This document shows, one piece after another, positions 31,635 through 31,666 of a stretch of DNA of 31,666 nt. Each line of letters opens with the position of its first letter. Within the stretch, counting starts at the first letter, position 1. Below the pieces are notes generated by a model. It did not search any database, was not told the DNA's origin, and saw nothing but the letters and a program-made list of their open reading frames with translations. The translations under genes were made by a program, and so were the position numbers. Source of the stretch: VHBM01 sp052386635 (lineage in GTDB: Archaea > Thermoproteota > Nitrososphaeria > Nitrososphaerales > Nitrosopumilaceae); assembly GCA_052386635.1 (NCBI GenBank), contig JBQTJY010000065.1, forward strand, positions 1-31,666, read 5' to 3'.

Positions 31635-31666
31635 ATGGGAATAGGAATAGATATTGTTGCTATAGA
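31635..31666 (+). CDS. Start of a probable holo-ACP synthase (AcpS-like phosphopantetheinyl transferase), cut by the window end
   Basis: From ATG 31635 the frame reads MGIGIDIVAI and is cut off at the edge. GIGIDIV(E/A)I is the first strand of AcpS-type 4'-phosphopantetheinyl transferases, whose Asp binds magnesium. Position is strong support: it follows ACP, FkbH and MaoC genes and would activate the ACP on Ser34. Only about ten residues can be seen, so the call rests on this motif and context. Confidence 0.6.
   Translation, partial: MGIGIDIVAI

Noticed and set aside
1..31666. tRNA genes, rRNA, CRISPR arrays, transposase genes, riboswitches
   Set aside because: Looked for by eye on both strands. 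No tRNA-like cloverleaf with a GTTCGA-type T loop, no regular short repeat array and no transposase motif was found. A covariance-model scan would be decisive.

Overview
This window is almost entirely a cell-surface glycan biosynthesis island: about 30 intact or partial protein genes, two sequence relics, and no rRNA, tRNA, CRISPR array, insertion sequence or replication gene that I can recognise. The DNA is very AT-rich (roughly 70% A+T by eye). Many starts are TTG or GTG, Shine-Dalgarno sequences are mostly absent, and A/T-rich boxes of the form TTAAATAAC recur about 29 bp upstream of start codons, as expected for leaderless archaeal transcripts. Together with polyprenyl-phosphate sugar synthases, GT-C transferases and an AglD-like membrane protein, this suggests an archaeon, most likely a Nitrosopumilus-like ammonia oxidiser (Nitrososphaeria/Thaumarchaeota). 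No marker gene in the window proves this.

Layout. (1) 1-1217, minus: the 5' two thirds of a GT-B glycosyltransferase and a two-helix membrane protein. (2) 1445-5455: CapD/PseB-like sugar-nucleotide 4,6-dehydratase, DegT aminotransferase, formyltransferase (divergent) and PIG-L deacetylase, consistent with a 4-formamido-4,6-dideoxy sugar. (3) 5679-8880: a GT2 transferase and a B12-binding radical SAM enzyme. (4) 8938-9164: a frameshifted relic of a GT2 gene. (5) 9212-13824: a five-gene same-strand block for another nucleotide sugar (epimerase, cupin, RmlD-like reductase, DegT aminotransferase, epimerase). (6) 13885-14010: a degenerate second copy of the 3' end of the PIG-L gene. (7) 14031-16227, minus: an SDR and a GT-B transferase. 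(8) 16381-18697: a DPM1-like GT2 coupled to a GT-C membrane transferase. (9) 18738-25763, minus: AglD-like protein, a second GT-C, a Wzx-like flippase, a second DPM1-like GT2, a third DegT aminotransferase and a GT4. (10) 25851-29062: FkbM methyltransferase, SDR, polysaccharide deacetylase and left-handed beta-helix acyltransferase. (11) 29183-31666: FkbH-like protein broken by a frameshift, acyl carrier protein, MaoC-like hydratase, and the first codons of what looks like holo-ACP synthase.

How they may work together. The SDR, aminotransferase and formyltransferase genes make modified amino sugars. GT4 and GT2 enzymes assemble them on a lipid, the flippase exports the product, and the DPM1/GT-C pairs use polyprenyl-phosphate sugars outside the membrane. 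Deacetylases, methyltransferase and acyltransferase decorate the glycan. The most unusual part is the right-hand FkbH-ACP-MaoC-AcpS module. It is bacterial in character and suggests acyl-thioester chemistry feeding glycan acylation, probably through the divergent acyltransferase. The relics, the frequent strand switches and the paralogous pairs indicate an island repeatedly remodelled by recombination.
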